From Thauera sp. (GTDB taxonomy: Bacteria; Pseudomonadota; Gammaproteobacteria; Burkholderiales; Rhodocyclaceae): DNA of 36,308 nt. Of this stretch, positions 26,201 through 34,953 are shown piece after piece. The stretch lies in assembly GCA_017302295.1 (NCBI GenBank), contig JAFLDS010000029.1, forward strand, positions 1 through 36,308, given 5' to 3'. Position 1 is the stretch's first letter. Each line of letters begins with the position of its first letter. Made by a program: the position numbers and the translations under genes. The notes under the pieces are model-generated. The model worked only from the letters and a program-made list of their open reading frames with translations. It was not told where the DNA came from and made no database searches.

Positions 26201-28378
26201 ATGGCCATCCCGGGTGAGCAGCCCTTCAATCCCCAAGCCACCGCCACGCCTGGGCCACAGGAGCAACAAGTTCGCATCCTCGTCGTCGACGACGATGTGT
26301 CGCTGCGGTCCACCTTCGCGCAGATCCTCGCCCGGCCCGGGCGCACGTTCAGCACCTGCGGATCGGTAGCCGAGGGCATCGCGCTGCTCGCCGAGGGCGT
26401 GTACGACCTCATCCTGCTCGACTACCGGCTCCCCGACGGCACCGGGCTTGCCGTGCTCGACTGGCTGGTCGAGCACGGGCGCGAAGAGGTCGTCATCATC
26501 ATCAGCGGCGAGAACGACGTCGATGCGGTCATCGGTGCGCTGCGCCGCGGCGCCGACGATTATCTGCGCAAACCCTACCACATCGCACAGTTGCAGCGCG
26601 CCATCGAGAGCGCACTGCACAAGGCTGCGCTGGAGCATGCCAACCGCGCGATGGGACAGCGCCTGAAGGCCTCGGAGAAGCTTCACCGCTACCTGGTCGA
26701 GAGTTCGCCCGACCTGATCTTCACCCTCGACGCCGAAGGCCGCTTCAGCTATCTCAATCCGCGGGTCAAGGCTCTGCTCGGTTTCGAGCGCGGGGTGCTG
26801 ATGCGCCGCCCCTTCACCACGCTGGTGATGCCGGAGGACGTCGACCGCATCTGTGGCCTGCTCAGCCTGCCGAGCACGATGCCCGGCGAAAGCTTCAGTG
26901 TCGAACTGCGGCTGCGCCGCAATCGCAATGACCTGGTGCCGGTCGAATCCGACCACGTCACCGTATCGCTGACGGGCATCCCGATGCTCAGCCAGCAGGG
27001 CGAACGCCGCGTCACCGGGCTCTACGGCGTTGCGCGCGACATCTCCGAGCGCAAGCGCGCCGAGGAGATCATCTCCTTCCAGGCCTATCACGACCAGCTC
27101 ACCCACCTGCCGAACCGGGTGCTGTTCAAGGACCGGCTGGAGCTGGCGATCGCCCAGGCCCAGCGCCGCACCGGCGCGCTCGCAGTGATGTTCATCGATG
27201 TCGACCGCTTCAAGCTGGTGAACGATACCTATGGGCATGCGGAGGGCGATCTGCTGCTGCGTGCCATCGCATCGCGCCTGTCGGCGAGCCTGCGCCGAGG
27301 CGACACGCTGGCACGACTGGGCGGCGACGAATTCACCGCGCTGCTGCCCGACATCAACCAGCCGGAAGACGCCGAGACGATCGCGCGCAAGATCGTCGCC
27401 GCGCTCAGCGAGCCGATCAAGCTCAGCGAGGGCGAATTTCGCGCCACGGTCAGCATCGGCATCGCCCTCTACCCCCGCGACGGCAGCACCGCCGAGGACC
27501 TGACCCGCCACGCCGATATCGCGATGTACCAGGTCAAGCGCTCGGGCAAGAACGCCTTCCGCTTCTTCGACCCGAAGCTGAACACCCACCATCGCGAACG
27601 AATCGCACTCGAGAACGACCTGCATCTGGCCCTCGAGCGCGGCGAACTCGAGCTGTACTACCAGCCGCAGATCAGCATGACGCAGCAGCGCGTGATCGGC
27701 ATGGAGGCGCTGCTGCGCTGGAATCATCCGGAACTCGGCTCGGTCCCGCCGGCGACCTTCATCCCGGTCGCGGAGGAGGTCGGCCTCATCGGCGACATCA
27801 GCCGCTGGGTGCTGAACACCGCCTGCGCGCAGCTTGCGAGCTGGCGCAGAGCCGGCCATACCGGCGTGAAGCTGTCGTTGAATCTGTCACCGCACGATTT
27901 CGACCATCGGGACATCGTGCGCTCGATCATCGACTGCCTCGCGCAATACGCGCTGCCGCCCGATCAGGTGGAACTCGAAATCACCGAAAGCATGATGATG
28001 AACGACAGCGCGGGCGTCGCCACCAAGGTGCGCCAGTTGCGGGAAGCGGGCGTGGGCGTGGCGATCGACGATTTCGGCACCGGATATTCCGCACTCGCCT
28101 ACCTGCAGAAATTCCCCGTCAGCACGCTGAAGATCGACCGCAGCTTCGTGCGCGAACTCGACGTGGCGATGACCAACCCGATCATCTCGGCGATCACCGG
28201 CATCGCGCGCGGCTTCAACCTGCATCTGGTGGCCGAGGGCGTCGAGCGCCCGGAACAGGCCGATGCACTGCGGGCGCTGGGCTGCGACGTGATGCAGGGC
28301 TATCTCTTCGCGCGCCCCAGTTCCGCAGTCGAGGCCGAAGTCTGGTTACGGCAGGCTCCGACCCACTGCATGAACTGA
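26201..28378 (+). CDS. Response regulator with PAS, GGDEF and EAL domains
   Basis: A 725-residue cytosolic protein: receiver (about 24-140) with phospho-acceptor D74 (LILLDYRLPDG), PAS domain (about 160-285), GGDEF (about 290-460) with the intact GGDEF at 374-378, and EAL (about 475-715) with EAL at 502-504. The EAL domain keeps NLSP, ELEITES, IDDFGTGYS, LKIDRSF, VAEGVE and MQGYLF, so both synthesis and breakdown of cyclic di-GMP look possible; in tandem proteins of this kind often one activity dominates. Phosphorylation, probably by the kinase gene immediately upstream, and the PAS domain would tune it. A perfect hairpin follows the gene. The ATG at 26201 is the first that precedes the receiver. 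Confidence 0.94.
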   Translation: MAIPGEQPFNPQATATPGPQEQQVRILVVDDDVSLRSTFAQILARPGRTFSTCGSVAEGIALLAEGVYDLILLDYRLPDGTGLAVLDWLVEHGREEVVIIISGENDVDAVIGALRRGADDYLRKPYHIAQLQRAIESALHKAALEHANRAMGQRLKASEKLHRYLVESSPDLIFTLDAEGRFSYLNPRVKALLGFERGVLMRRPFTTLVMPEDVDRICGLLSLPSTMPGESFSVELRLRRNRNDLVPVESDHVTVSLTGIPMLSQQGERRVTGLYGVARDISERKRAEEIISFQAYHDQLTHLPNRVLFKDRLELAIAQAQRRTGALAVMFIDVDRFKLVNDTYGHAEGDLLLRAIASRLSASLRRGDTLARLGGDEFTALLPDINQPEDAETIARKIVAALSEPIKLSEGEFRATVSIGIALYPRDGSTAEDLTRHADIAMYQVKRSGKNAFRFFDPKLNTHHRERIALENDLHLALERGELELYYQPQISMTQQRVIGMEALLRWNHPELGSVPPATFIPVAEEVGLIGDISRWVLNTACAQLASWRRAGHTGVKLSLNLSPHDFDHRDIVRSIIDCLAQYALPPDQVELEITESMMMNDSAGVATKVRQLREAGVGVAIDDFGTGYSALAYLQKFPVSTLKIDRSFVRELDVAMTNPIISAITGIARGFNLHLVAEGVERPEQADALRALGCDVMQGYLFARPSSAVEAEVWLRQAPTHCMN

Positions 28379-28416
28379 GTCGGTCGCGCTGTTCGCGCTC
28401 CGCGACGAATCGGAAA

Positions 28417-28447
28417 CGGGGCCGGCATCGCCACGATGCCGGCCCCG
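28417..28447. terminator. Strong hairpin between convergent genes
   Basis: A perfect 14-bp inverted repeat, CGGGGCCGGCATCG (28417-28430) and CGATGCCGGCCCCG (28434-28447), with a 3-nt loop. It lies between the + strand GGDEF-EAL gene and the minus-strand cytochrome gene. On the minus strand the stem is followed by TTTCC, on the + strand by no T-run, so it would act best as terminator of the cytochrome gene and perhaps of both. Confidence 0.7.
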
Positions 28448-28505
28448 CTCTAAAAGGGCTCAGGCCGTCTTCCCGCATGCGTGGGATGCCCGGCCTGATG
28501 ACAGC

Positions 28506-28814
28506 TCACTTCGTCGCCAGAATCCACTCAACCAAGGTCTTGGCTTCGGCGTCGCTCACCTGCGGGTTGGGCGGCATCGGAATCTGACCCCACGCGCCCA
28601 CGCCACCCTTCTGGACCTTGGTCGCCAGCATTGCGACGGCGTCTTTCTGACCCGCATACTTCGCTGCGACATCCTTGTACGACGGGCCGACCAGTTTCTT
28701 GTCCACCGCATGACAGGCCAGGCAGTTCTTGGCCTTGGCAAGATCGGCGTTGGCGAAGGCCGGAGCGGCCGACAGAAGACCCGCGGCAACCGCGGCAGCA
28801 ACGAACACTTTCAT
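28506..28814 (-). CDS. Periplasmic c-type cytochrome, cytochrome c551/c5 class
   Basis: A 102-residue precursor with a signal peptide (about residues 1-22, cleavage probably after AFA). The mature protein has one haem-binding CLACH and a likely axial Met in IPMPPNPQVSDAEAKTLVEWIL. It is a small single-haem electron carrier in the periplasm, of the kind that passes electrons to cytochrome oxidase, nitrite reductase or cytochrome c peroxidase. A good ribosome site, AGAGGTAAGGA, lies just before the ATG. The upstream region holds an FNR/Anr-like box, which suggests oxygen-dependent expression. It stands alone, with a hairpin terminator after it. Its exact partner cannot be told from the sequence. 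Confidence 0.94.
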   Translation of the reverse strand: MKVFVAAAVAAGLLSAAPAFANADLAKAKNCLACHAVDKKLVGPSYKDVAAKYAGQKDAVAMLATKVQKGGVGAWGQIPMPPNPQVSDAEAKTLVEWILATK

Positions 28815-28946
28815 GGTCCTTACCTCTTGATGTGTAGGGGCGGTTGAAACGGCTTCGATGTTAAACCACGCATTGGCAATTTCCTATGCCGCAGCACGGC
28901 GCGCAACGTCTTTTTTCGTGTCGATTCGCTGCATGGCATACCGGAT

Positions 28947-28960
28947 TTGAGGCGCATCAA
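28947..28960 (-). promoter_or_regulatory. FNR/Anr-like binding site upstream of the cytochrome gene
   Basis: On the minus strand the site reads TTGATGCGCCTCAA, matching the FNR consensus TTGATNNNNATCAA at nine of ten fixed positions. It is centred 140 nt upstream of the cytochrome ATG, in the 253-bp gap between it and the 3' end of queF; no gene is seen in the rest of that gap. If it acts as a class II site, transcription would start near 28912, but no good -10 hexamer is there. Regulation by oxygen is inferred. Confidence 0.45.
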
Positions 28961-29067
28961 AACCACGCCTTGACTCCCCTCGAGTGACGCCCAGGATGCG
29001 CGCTCCCCGCATGCAGCGGGAATGGTCGCGGCGCCGTGCCCGTCCGAAGGTCATTGGACGGTTTCGC

Positions 29068-29916
29068 TCACTGCCTGACTTCCATGCGCTCGTCGGCCCG
29101 CAGCGCCGGATGGGTGGCGCGGAACGGGTTGATGTCGAGCCCGCCGCGACGGGTGTAGCGCGCCCACACCGAGAGTTCGGCAGGCCGGCAGCGCGCCAGC
29201 ACGTCGCAGAACACTCGCTCCACGCATTGCTCGTGAAATTCGTTGTGCTCGCGGAAGGACACAATGTAGCGCAGCAGCCCCTCGCGGTCGATCGCCGGTC
29301 CGCGGTAGCGCACCACCACCATGCCCCAGTCCGGCTGGCCGGTGACCAGGCAGTTGGACTTGAGCAGGTGCGAGTACAGCGTCTCGACGACTTCGCCGTC
29401 GCCGGCAGCCGAGAGAAAATCCGGCGTCGGCTGATAGGTGTCGATGTCGATGTCGAGCGCGTCGAGGCAGACGCCTTCAGGGTAGCCCTCGATACGCTGC
29501 GGACGCAGCAGGAGCGGCTCGATCTCCACCACGACGCGACCGCCGGCCGCCTCCGACAGGTCTTTCTCGATGGTCTCCCGCACCGCAGCGACATCGGCGA
29601 ATTTCTGCTGGTTGAAGGCGTTCAGGTAAAGCTTCAGCGACTTGGACTCGACCAGCCGCGGCGTGGAGGCCGGCACGCGGAAGCGGCCGACGGCGACCAC
29701 CGGCTTGCCGCGCGGGTCGAGCCAGGAAAGCTCCCAGGCGTTCCACAGGTCTTCGCCAACGAAGGGCAGCGCGTCGGCGCGCAGGCCAAGTTCGGTCCGC
29801 TTCAGCTGGCGCTCGATCGGAAACAGCAGCTCGGGCGCGTAGGTGTCGCGATAGGCGACCGGACGCCCGAGCGGCGAGGCTTCTGCGCCATGAAGGCGGT
29901 CATCGGAGGGGGTCAT
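29068..29916 (-). CDS. queF: NADPH-dependent 7-cyano-7-deazaguanine reductase
   Basis: A 282-residue enzyme that reduces the nitrile of preQ0 to the aminomethyl of preQ1 in queuosine synthesis. It has the E. coli-type two-domain length. The QueF motif [15 protein letters not shown], the catalytic Cys in [12 protein letters not shown], and [11 protein letters not shown] with the substrate Glu/His are all present. Its ATG overlaps the cobQ stop as ATGA, so it is likely translated by ribosomes finishing cobQ; I see no separate promoter. The link to cobalamin is noteworthy because QueG, the last queuosine enzyme in many bacteria, uses cobalamin. Confidence 0.96.
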   Translation of the reverse strand: MTPSDDRLHGAEASPLGRPVAYRDTYAPELLFPIERQLKRTELGLRADALPFVGEDLWNAWELSWLDPRGKPVVAVGRFRVPASTPRLVESKSLKLYLNAFNQQKFADVAAVRETIEKDLSEAAGGRVVVEIEPLLLRPQRIEGYPEGVCLDALDIDIDTYQPTPDFLSAAGDGEVVETLYSHLLKSNCLVTGQPDWGMVVVRYRGPAIDREGLLRYIVSFREHNEFHEQCVERVFCDVLARCRPAELSVWARYTRRGGLDINPFRATHPALRADERMEVRQ

Positions 29917-31415
29917 GGCGCGATTGTAATGCGGCGCGGCAGGGTCTGGCCGAACAGGCCGGACAGGTCGACATGGGTCTCGACCGCATCGGCCAGCCGA
30001 TCGATGTCCGCCTCGCGCCGCGCCGCCAGGTCCACCTGCGCGAACTCGCGCGCCCCCGCCCACGCCAGCAGCGCCTGCAATGCCTCGGGCACGTCGAACA
30101 GGCCATGCACATAGGTGCCGAGCACCTGACCGTCGTCCGACAGCGCGCCATCCATGCGCACCCGGCCACCCGCCTGCGCAAGCGCGACGGCAGGTCGCGC
30201 CAGGGCCGGCCCATGCGTCACGCCCATGTGGATCTCGTAGCCCGCCATCGGCGGCTCGCCGGGCAGCAGCAGATGACCGGCGACATTCTCGAGTTGCTTG
30301 TCACGCTCGAGCACGGTCTCCATCTGCAGCAAGCCGAGACCTGCCGCTCGATCGGGCGGGCCTTCCAGGCCCTCCGGGTCGGCAATCGACTGGCCCAGCA
30401 TCTGGTAGCCCCCGCACAACCCGATCAGCTTGCCGCCGTAACGCAGATGGCGCTGGATCGCCTCCTGCCAGCCCTGCGCGCGCAGCCAGGCGAGGTCGGC
30501 GAGCACGCTCTTCGAGCCCGGCAGCACGATCAGGTCGGCGGGCGGGATCGCCGCGCCCGGACCCACCCAGCGAAAATCCACCTGCGGATGCAGGCGCAGC
30601 GCATCGAGGTCGGTGTGGTTGGAGATGCGCGGATACACCGGCGCCACCACGCGCAAGGCGCCCTCCCCGGCCGCCACGTCCGCGGCCGCATCGGCAAGCG
30701 CGTCCTCGGCGTCGAGGAACAGGCCGTGCAGGTAGGGCAGGACGCCGAACACCGGCCGCCCGGTACGCGCCTCCAGCCAGTCCAGCCCCGACTGCAGCAG
30801 GCCAATGTCGCCACGGAAGCGGTTGATGATGAAGCCCCTCACCCGCGCCTGCTCGCTCGGCGACAGCAGTTCCAGCGTGCCGACGAGGTGGGCGAAGACG
30901 CCGCCGCGGTCGATGTCGGCCACCAGCACCACCGGCACGTCGGCGGCTTCGGCAAAACCCATGTTGGCGATGTCGCGCTCGCGCAGATTGATCTCCGCCG
31001 GGCTGCCCGCCCCTTCCACCAGCACGCCATCGTAGGCGCCCAGCAAGCGCTGCCAGCTCTGCATCACCGCCGCCATCGCGGTGGGCTTGTAGGCGTGGTA
31101 ATCGCGCGCCGACAGGTTGGCGACCGCGCGCCCGTGAATGATGACCTGTGCGCCGATGTCGCTCGACGGCTTGAGCAGCACCGGATTGAAGTCGGTATGC
31201 GGTGGCACCCCGGCAGCGAGCGCCTGCAGCGCCTGGGCGCGGCCGATCTCGCCGCCATCCGCGGTCACCGCCGAGTTGAGCGCCATGTTCTGCGGCTTGA
31301 ACGGCGCGACGCGCAGACCGCGTCGGTGCAGCACGCGGGCCAGGCCCGCGACCAGCGTGCTCTTGCCGGCATCCGATGTGGTGCCCTGCACCATCAGGGT
31401 CAAGGGCTGGGACAT
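29913..31415 (-). CDS. cobQ: Adenosylcobyric acid synthase (glutamine-hydrolysing)
   Basis: A 500-residue enzyme that amidates four side chains of adenosylcobyrinic acid a,c-diamide using glutamine and ATP. The N-terminal ATPase domain begins [18 protein letters not shown] with a dethiobiotin-synthetase-like P-loop, then [12 protein letters not shown] and [14 protein letters not shown]. The C-terminal class I glutamine amidotransferase has the nucleophile in [11 protein letters not shown] and a histidine in GTYVHGLFD. Length is normal. It overlaps queF by 4 bp and is divergent from cbiB across 133 bp. I found no cobalamin riboswitch in that gap. Confidence 0.97.
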   Translation of the reverse strand: MSQPLTLMVQGTTSDAGKSTLVAGLARVLHRRGLRVAPFKPQNMALNSAVTADGGEIGRAQALQALAAGVPPHTDFNPVLLKPSSDIGAQVIIHGRAVANLSARDYHAYKPTAMAAVMQSWQRLLGAYDGVLVEGAGSPAEINLRERDIANMGFAEAADVPVVLVADIDRGGVFAHLVGTLELLSPSEQARVRGFIINRFRGDIGLLQSGLDWLEARTGRPVFGVLPYLHGLFLDAEDALADAAADVAAGEGALRVVAPVYPRISNHTDLDALRLHPQVDFRWVGPGAAIPPADLIVLPGSKSVLADLAWLRAQGWQEAIQRHLRYGGKLIGLCGGYQMLGQSIADPEGLEGPPDRAAGLGLLQMETVLERDKQLENVAGHLLLPGEPPMAGYEIHMGVTHGPALARPAVALAQAGGRVRMDGALSDDGQVLGTYVHGLFDVPEALQALLAWAGAREFAQVDLAARREADIDRLADAVETHVDLSGLFGQTLPRRITIAP

Positions 31416-31419
31416 CGCG

Positions 31420-31456
31420 TAAAATCCACACTCTTCGAATCAGACCGCAGATTATC
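31420..31456. promoter_or_regulatory. Candidate divergent -10 boxes for cobQ and cbiB
   Basis: In the 133-bp gap there is TAAAAT on the + strand (31420-31425), usable for cbiB with a leader of about 115 nt, and GATAAT on the minus strand (31451-31456), 36 nt before cobQ. No convincing -35 boxes accompany either. No B12-box sequence of a cobalamin riboswitch was recognised. Confidence 0.3.
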
Positions 31457-31548
31457 GCCGATCCCGTGCCACGACCTGCCCCCGGTTTCGCCCGCAGGCC
31501 TCTCGCCCGCGCCTGCACGCCCTCCATTCACTACGCTCCCTCGCCCCC

Positions 31549-32511
31549 ATGTCCGCCTTCGCCCTGCTCGTCCTCAAGCTCGCTGCCGGTCTGTTCGCCG
31601 ACCGGCTGTTCGGCGAGGTTCGGCGTTTTCATCCGCTGGTAGGCTTCGGCCGCTGGGCCGCGTGGGTGGAAGGCGCCGTGCGCCGCCATGCTCAGGGCCG
31701 AGCAGCGGGCGTGCTGGCGTGGTCGCTGGCCGTCCTGCCCTGGGTCGCCATCGCGCTTGCGCTGCGCGCGGCGCATCCGCTCGCACACTGGGCGGTGGAC
31801 ATCGCGCTGCTGTACTTCGCCCTGGGCGGGCGCAGCCTGGCCGAGCACGCGGAAGCGATCGCCACGCCGCTCGCAGCGGGCGATATCGCGCGCGCGCGCG
31901 ATCGCGTGAGCTGGATCGTCAGCCGCGACACCAGCGCGCTGGATGCGAGCGGTGTGGCGCGCGCGGGCACCGAGTCGGTGCTGGAGAACGGCAACGATGC
32001 GGTGTTCGGCGCCGTGTTCTGGTTTCTCGTGGCTGGCGGGGCCGGCGCGCTGCTGTTCCGGCTGGCGAACACGCTCGATGCGATGTGGGGCTATCGCACG
32101 CCACGCTACCTGAGCTTCGGCTGGGCCGCGGCACGCATCGACGATCTGCTCAACGCGCTGCCCGCCCGCCTCACGGCGCTGACCTATGCCTTGCTGGGCC
32201 GGACGGCGCGCGCGATGGCCTGCTGGCGCACCCAGGCGCCCACCTGGGACAGCCCCAACGCCGGCCCGGTGATGGCCGCCGGCGCGGGCGCACTGGGGGT
32301 GTCGCTGGGCGGCACCGCGGTCTATCACGGCAAGAGCGAGGCGCGCCCGCCGCTGGGGGAGGGCCCACCGCCGGACGCGGCCACGATCCGTGCCGCGGTG
32401 TCGCTCGTGCGCCGCGGTGTGCTGCTGTGGCTGGCCCTGGCCGCCTTGCTGGCCCTGTTCACGCTTGATGCGACGACGGTCGCGCCGCTCTCCGGGGCCG
32501 CGCATGCTTGA
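31549..32511 (+). CDS. cbiB: Adenosylcobinamide-phosphate synthase CbiB (CobD of Pseudomonas naming)
   Basis: A 320-residue inner-membrane protein that attaches aminopropanol or its phosphate to adenosylcobyric acid. Family landmarks are the N-terminal [56 protein letters not shown], and [21 protein letters not shown]. Several hydrophobic segments fit a membrane protein. The ATG lacks a clear Shine-Dalgarno, so the start is less sure, though it matches family length. Its stop overlaps the cobD start by 8 bp. Confidence 0.95.
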   Translation: MSAFALLVLKLAAGLFADRLFGEVRRFHPLVGFGRWAAWVEGAVRRHAQGRAAGVLAWSLAVLPWVAIALALRAAHPLAHWAVDIALLYFALGGRSLAEHAEAIATPLAAGDIARARDRVSWIVSRDTSALDASGVARAGTESVLENGNDAVFGAVFWFLVAGGAGALLFRLANTLDAMWGYRTPRYLSFGWAAARIDDLLNALPARLTALTYALLGRTARAMACWRTQAPTWDSPNAGPVMAAGAGALGVSLGGTAVYHGKSEARPPLGEGPPPDAATIRAAVSLVRRGVLLWLALAALLALFTLDATTVAPLSGAAHA

Positions 32512-33490
32512 ACATGGTGGGCGCCTGCGCCAGGCCGCCGCACGCTACGGCATCGCGCTGGACCAGTGGCTGGACCTGTCGACCGGCATCAATCCCGCCG
32601 GCTATCCCGTGCCCGCGATTCCCGCTTCCGCCTGGCAGCGGCTGCCCGAGGACGATGATGGCCTCGAGCGCGCGGCGGCAAACTACTACGGCACGCCCGA
32701 GCTGTTGCCGGTCGCGGGCTCACAGGCGGCGATTCAGGCCTTGCCGCAGGTGCTGCCCGGACAGCGCGTCAGCCTGCTCGCCCCCGGCTATGCCGAACAC
32801 GCCCACGCCTGGCGCGAACGCGCGCCGCGGCTGATCGCCGCCGACGAGATCGAGCCTGCCAGCGATGCCAGCGACATCGTCGTGCTGATCAACCCCAACA
32901 ACCCAACCGGCGCCCGCTTCGATCGCGGCCGCCTGCTCGAGTGGCACGCACGCCTGGCCGCGCGCGGCGGCTGGCTGGTGGTGGACGAGGCCTTCATCGA
33001 TGCCGACCCCGCCGGCAGCCTGGCCGGCAGCGCGGGGCAGCCCGGCCTGGTGGTACTGCGCTCGCTCGGGAAGTTCTTCGGTCTGGCAGGCGCGCGGGTG
33101 GGCTTCGTGCTCGCCCCGGAAGCGCTGCGCGCGGCGCTCGCCGAGAAGCTCGGCCCATGGACGGTCAGCGGCCCGGCCCGCCATGCGGCCTGCGCCGCAC
33201 TCGCCGACCACAGCTGGCAGACGCGGATGCGGGACGCGCTGAAACGGGATGGCGAGCGCCTCGCCGCCTTGCTGGCGGAAAGCGGCCTCGGTCAGCCCGA
33301 GGGTCCGGCCTTGTTCAAGTGGATCGTTCATCCGCGTGCAGCCGCACTGCATGCCTCTCTGTGCCGGCGTGGAATCCTGTGCCGGCTGTTCGAGTCGCCT
33401 TTCAGCCTGCGCTTCGGACTGCCGCCGCACGAAGCCGGCTGGCTCCGCCTTCGCGCCGCGCTAGCGGGCGCGCTCGACGAAGCCGGCTGA
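32504..33490 (+). CDS. cobD: Threonine-phosphate decarboxylase / aminotransferase-like CobD (CobC)
   Basis: A 328-residue PLP enzyme of the aminotransferase class I/II fold that decarboxylates L-threonine O-3-phosphate to the aminopropanol phosphate used by CbiB. It shows [15 protein letters not shown] near the start, [23 protein letters not shown], and the PLP-binding lysine in [17 protein letters not shown]. The ATG is inside the cbiB end, so the two are coupled. The last 30 bp overlap the 3' end of the convergent peptidase gene. Naming differs: CobD in Salmonella, CobC in Pseudomonas. Confidence 0.94.
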   Translation: MLEHGGRLRQAAARYGIALDQWLDLSTGINPAGYPVPAIPASAWQRLPEDDDGLERAAANYYGTPELLPVAGSQAAIQALPQVLPGQRVSLLAPGYAEHAHAWRERAPRLIAADEIEPASDASDIVVLINPNNPTGARFDRGRLLEWHARLAARGGWLVVDEAFIDADPAGSLAGSAGQPGLVVLRSLGKFFGLAGARVGFVLAPEALRAALAEKLGPWTVSGPARHAACAALADHSWQTRMRDALKRDGERLAALLAESGLGQPEGPALFKWIVHPRAAALHASLCRRGILCRLFESPFSLRFGLPPHEAGWLRLRAALAGALDEAG

Positions 33491-34618
33491 GGCCTCCTCG
33501 CGGGCGTCGAGGTAATTCTGCTGCCAGCCGTCGCGCGCGCCCGCCCACCAGGCGCGGTCGAACGCCCACGCGAGGGTCGGCAGCAGGGGGCCGAGATAGT
33601 GCAGGGCGGCGGATGGCGGATCGTCCGCCGCCGCCTTCAGCGGCGCACCCAGGGCGCGCAGGCGCTCGCGCAGCGTGGGATGCAGGGGCAGATTGCCGCC
33701 CCCGACCTCGTAGCGTGAAAGATCTGCGGCCACCGATGCGCGACGCAGGAAACCGGCGGCGACGCCCAGCCCCATCTCGCGGTAAGGCCGGATCGACGGG
33801 CTCGGAAACTGCGCGCTCTGTGCCATCACCTTGGGCCAGTAGTCCTGCTCCAGGAAGCATGCCTTGAGGCCGATCTCGACCAGGGTCTCGCCCATCAACG
33901 CCGGCCCGACCAGCGTCGCGGCATGGGCATCGGCCTCGAACTCTTCCAGCCGGGACAGGCGCAGCATGTCGCGATAGAAGCGGTGCGAACCGCGCTCGAG
34001 CCAGCCTGCGGCCCAGGGGAGATTCTCGAACGCGCGGTCGAGCACGCGCGCCCACCAGGCGCGTGCGTGGGCCGAATGAGCCGCCAGACCGCTGCGCTGG
34101 CGCGCGAGATGGGCGAATTCGTGGGCAAGAACCGCCGTCAGCTGGATAGGGGAGATACTGTGGGCGAGCGGCAGGCCGATCAGCAGGTGCGTCCGGATCG
34201 GACCGATCCAGCCCCAGGCCGGACGCTGCAGCAGGACGGCGTTCATGTCGGAGGTGATCCACACCGCATCCACCGGTCGGGCCCCCAGCCTCCAGGCGAT
34301 GTCGTCCATCAGGCAGTGCAGATCCTCGGCTGCGGCACGCGGCACGCGCACGCCCTGCGGGCAGGGCGAAGTGTGGCAGAGCACGCCGGCGAGCCGCACA
34401 CCACTGAGTGCGACGATCACCGCGGTCAGGCTCCAGCCACCCGCCCGTGCGGGCTCGCCGGCCAGCACCGCGTCCCAGCTGCAGGTCAAGGCGGCCACCA
34501 CCGCGCCGACCAGCGCCATCAGTGCAAGCATGACGGACGCCAGCGATCCCGCGGACAGCAAGCCGAGGCGAGCAGCCAAGCGGGCGCGCAGGTCGAAGAT
34601 TCTTGAACGAGGCGTCAT
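33461..34618 (-). CDS. M48-family membrane metallopeptidase
   Basis: A 385-residue inner-membrane zinc peptidase. Two hydrophobic segments lie at about residues 20-45 and 60-80. The catalytic zinc motif is HEFAH (166-170) within LAHEFAHLAR, and E226 in EEFEADAHA is the probable third ligand (ExxAD). This resembles HtpX/YfgC-type M48 peptidases, which take part in membrane protein quality control, but the protein is divergent and its substrate is unknown. A GGCGAG site precedes the chosen Met at 34618; the longer upstream frame (110 codons) covers the rhlE leader and is rejected. Its last 30 bp overlap cobD. Confidence 0.87.
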   Translation of the reverse strand: MTPRSRIFDLRARLAARLGLLSAGSLASVMLALMALVGAVVAALTCSWDAVLAGEPARAGGWSLTAVIVALSGVRLAGVLCHTSPCPQGVRVPRAAAEDLHCLMDDIAWRLGARPVDAVWITSDMNAVLLQRPAWGWIGPIRTHLLIGLPLAHSISPIQLTAVLAHEFAHLARQRSGLAAHSAHARAWWARVLDRAFENLPWAAGWLERGSHRFYRDMLRLSRLEEFEADAHAATLVGPALMGETLVEIGLKACFLEQDYWPKVMAQSAQFPSPSIRPYREMGLGVAAGFLRRASVAADLSRYEVGGGNLPLHPTLRERLRALGAPLKAAADDPPSAALHYLGPLLPTLAWAFDRAWWAGARDGWQQNYLDAREEASAGFVERAR

Positions 34619-34953
34619 CTCGCCACACACTCCACCACTGATCCGGACGGCGGGGACGATACGTGGCCTCGCCCGGGCCATCCACTGGCCGAAAGAATTA
34701 AACTGCCCAAAAGGGGCACCTCGAGAGATGCCCGGCGCACAAGCCCGCCGGAGAGCTTTGCTCCATTTTTCCCGCTGCACTGCACAATTCCGCTCCGTGT
34801 GCGCTATAGTCCGGGCGTGCCGCGCCTCCAGCCAGTCGATCGCGGCCCTTCCTGTCACGACGCCCTCCGCCGGAAACCGGCGCGGTCGTCTCCCGCGCGC
34901 CCAGATTGGCGCCGTCCGCAAATCGGACGGCAGGCTGCCGCCGGACACACTTC
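34619..34953. other. 335-bp intergenic region between divergent M48 peptidase and rhlE
   Basis: I found no gene here. It holds a promoter candidate for rhlE (34781-34810). On the minus strand TTTAAT at about 34694-34699, 76 nt before the peptidase start, is a weak -10 candidate without a -35. A small GGGCA/TGCCC inverted pair lies near 34712-34733. If the rhlE promoter is right, rhlE has a leader of about 135 nt. Confidence 0.5.
34781..34810 (+). promoter_or_regulatory. Candidate sigma-70 promoter for rhlE
   Basis: TGCACA (34781-34786) and TATAGT (34805-34810) are spaced by 18 bp, with four and five of six matches to the consensus. Transcription would start near 34817, 137 nt before the rhlE ATG. 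Confidence 0.45.

Noticed and set aside
24537-27859. Two long minus-strand open frames opposite the HDOD-like kinase and GGDEF-EAL genes
   Set aside because: Antisense shadows caused by codon bias; no recognisable domain, and the + strand genes are complete.
28884-29010. Possible 42-residue minus-strand ORF upstream of the cytochrome gene
   Set aside because: It is the tail of a longer shadow frame over queF with no ribosome site that I could recognise; insufficient support for a small protein.
31416-31548. Cobalamin riboswitch before cobQ or cbiB
   Set aside because: I looked for the conserved B12-box and found none in the 133-bp gap; a covariance-model search would settle it.
29973-32468. 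831-codon + strand open frame over cobQ and cbiB
   Set aside because: It crosses the divergent promoter gap and is antisense to cobQ and out of frame with cbiB; the translation has no domain.
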